The notes beneath the pieces were generated by a model. It saw only the letters and a list, made by a program, of their open reading frames with translations. It searched no databases and was not told the DNA's origin. From assembly GCA_040143965.1 (NCBI GenBank), contig JASJQH010006985.1:1-28994 (forward strand): 28,994 nucleotides of DNA, given 5' to 3'. The DNA comes from Basidiobolus ranarum (taxonomy: Eukaryota; Basidiobolomycota; Basidiobolomycetes; Basidiobolales). Of the stretch, positions 28,013 to 28,994 are shown piece after piece; position 1 is the stretch's first letter; every line of letters starts with the position of its first letter. Position numbers and translations under genes: made by a program.

Positions 28013-28721
28013 ATTACTCTTTGAATTGGTTGTAAATGATCTCGACCCCCTCACCTCTAACATCTTGCTGGTCATGTTGCTAGGTTTCACTGTATCCTTG
28101 ACACCCTTTCGTAAATAAACTCTATTGACTCATGAACATAGTTACGGTTTATTTCTTATATATAACCCAACCCTAATACATGCCGGTAGTTGTCAGAATA
28201 AGATCCATGACAGGGTCTCCTAATTCAAGATTAGATGATATCATCGATAAGGTCACACAATATCGTCTAAATTAAGTTGATCTCACCAACAACGTGGTAA
28301 GTGTTATCAACAATTGACATGAAAGAGTACTATTCGAATGGGTTCCTCTCAATACCATGCTGTAGTGAATAAAAAGATGTTTCATTTGGATGCCATCCTG
28401 AAGGCACTTAATATTACCGACCATTTTAGGGGTCGATGTGATTGAGTTCGAATGAAATATATCGTTATTGTGCCAACCTACAGCATAGTTATGCACAAAA
28501 TCGCTCACTCCATATACCATACGCTTAATGGTCTCAGGTTACCCATTTCCTACACGATGATAGTATCTATAGCAGCTTCACTCAATTGTCGAACAGTATA
28601 TTATTACTGATGAAGCATGAGGCGCTTGGGTCACTGATGTGATATATAAACCGACCGTTTGTGACCTACTACCTACCAGTTTAACTATTATCCTTTACCA
28701 CATTCATTCATTAGTAAAATC
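28013..28721. other. Intergenic between the two LPMO-like copies
   Basis: 709 bp that does not look like a copy of the sequence upstream of copy 1. A TATATAAA stands at 28643-28650. A minus-strand ATG frame at 28272-28520 (82 codons) has no recognisable domain and no promoter context, and is not called. Confidence 0.45.
28643..28650 (+). promoter_or_regulatory. TATA box (TATATAAA) of LPMO-like gene 2
   Basis: TATATAAA lies 72-79 bp upstream of the ATG at 28722. Confidence 0.5.
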
Positions 28722-28994
28722 ATGACTAGAACTATTATGATTGCTTGCTTACTTCTAGCCGTTTCTGTTGTGCAAGTCAAAAGTCACGGCCATATGACCA
28801 AACCTGATGTAAGGACACCACCTGGAGATAAAGATAATGGCTTAACTATCACTCGTGGTCCAAATAATAGCATGCCTTGTGGTGGTAATCCTCCCGGTAA
28901 GACGAGTACAACCTACAAATCCGGCTCAAGTATCGGGATCAGCTGGGAGATTGGTGCTGCACATAAAGGTAGCTGTAGTATTGACCTATCGACT
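28722..28994 (+). CDS. Small secreted LPMO-like copper protein, copy 2 (3' truncated by window edge)
   Basis: An open frame of 91 codons from ATG 28722 to the window end. The signal peptide (residues 1-21, ending VKS) differs from copy 1, but mature His22 again begins HGHM. From residue 30 on the protein matches copy 1 except for Ser in place of Asn in RGPNNSMPCGG. At DNA level positions 28809-28994 differ from 27644-27829 at only 3 of 186 sites, whereas the preceding 27 nt differ at 7 sites and the signal-peptide regions are barely alignable. The second copper His (H81) is present; the C-terminal Tyr and last cysteines lie outside the window. Same family as copy 1; a tandem paralogue probably homogenised by gene conversion. 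Confidence 0.78.
   Translation, partial: MTRTIMIACLLLAVSVVQVKSHGHMTKPDVRTPPGDKDNGLTITRGPNNSMPCGGNPPGKTSTTYKSGSSIGISWEIGAAHKGSCSIDLST

Noticed and set aside
28272-28520. 82-codon ATG frame on minus strand between the LPMO-like genes
   Set aside because: No recognisable domain, signal peptide or splice context; could be chance in a 709-bp gap.
1-28994. Search for transposons, viral fossils, CRISPR arrays, toxin-antitoxin or biosynthetic clusters
   Set aside because: No terminal repeats, transposase, reverse transcriptase or capsid-like frames, no regularly spaced repeats and no multi-enzyme cluster were recognised; the genes are ordinary host genes.

Overview
The window reads as a gene-dense fungal nuclear contig. 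The evidence is many short GT-AG introns (mostly about 50-75 nt), a moderately AT-rich base composition, no operons, and a typical fungal set of housekeeping and secreted proteins: complex I, SSU processome, TFIIF, MCM-binding protein, mitochondrial enoyl reductase, a PL14-like wall or secreted protein and small LPMO-like proteins. The high intron density together with MCMBP, PL14 and mini-LPMO genes suggests a basidiomycete or an early-diverging fungus rather than a budding yeast. I cannot name the species. I found no rRNA, convincing tRNA, CRISPR array, transposon or viral fossil. Exon structures were assigned by hand from reading frame, splice-site consensus and family conservation.

Layout. 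1-275 (-): 5' end of a secreted collagen-like protein. 1031-4510: ribosome-biogenesis genes RRP36 (-) and FCF2 (+) flanking a complex I subunit of the NDUFB10 family (+). 4658-5648 (-): a METTL21-type protein methyltransferase. 6158-7709 (+): an AT-hook plus BED-like zinc finger fused to NIF3. 8066-9439 (-): TFIIF beta. 9718-10431 (+): a FYVE-less ANCHR/ZFYVE19-like protein. 10765-12552 (+): MCMBP. 12813-12965 (+): a candidate 50-aa microprotein. 13203-14668 (+): mitochondrial enoyl-(ACP/CoA) reductase ETR1. 15109-16083 (-): a disordered protein rich in CDK-type sites. 17149-18422 (-): alanine-glyoxylate aminotransferase. 19630-20577 (-): a PL14-like, probably GPI-anchored protein. 21458-23018 (-): a C2H2 transcription factor. 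23633-26582: three redox/detoxification genes (PRXL2-type peroxiredoxin, GST, SDR). 27551 to the end (+): two tandem LPMO-like secreted proteins, the second cut by the window edge.

Functional themes. The left two thirds is mainly nuclear and mitochondrial housekeeping. The right third is environment-facing: secreted carbohydrate-active proteins and a redox trio. The trio carries bZIP-type sites (TGACGTCA, TTACGTAA, TTACGTCA) about 100-125 bp upstream of its start codons. The most distinctive observations are the AT-hook/BED-NIF3 fusion that has lost both conserved metal-binding histidine positions, an abrupt identity boundary between the two LPMO-like paralogues that indicates gene conversion, the bZIP-marked redox trio, and a TATA-headed microprotein ORF. 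No wholly new multi-gene system is evident.
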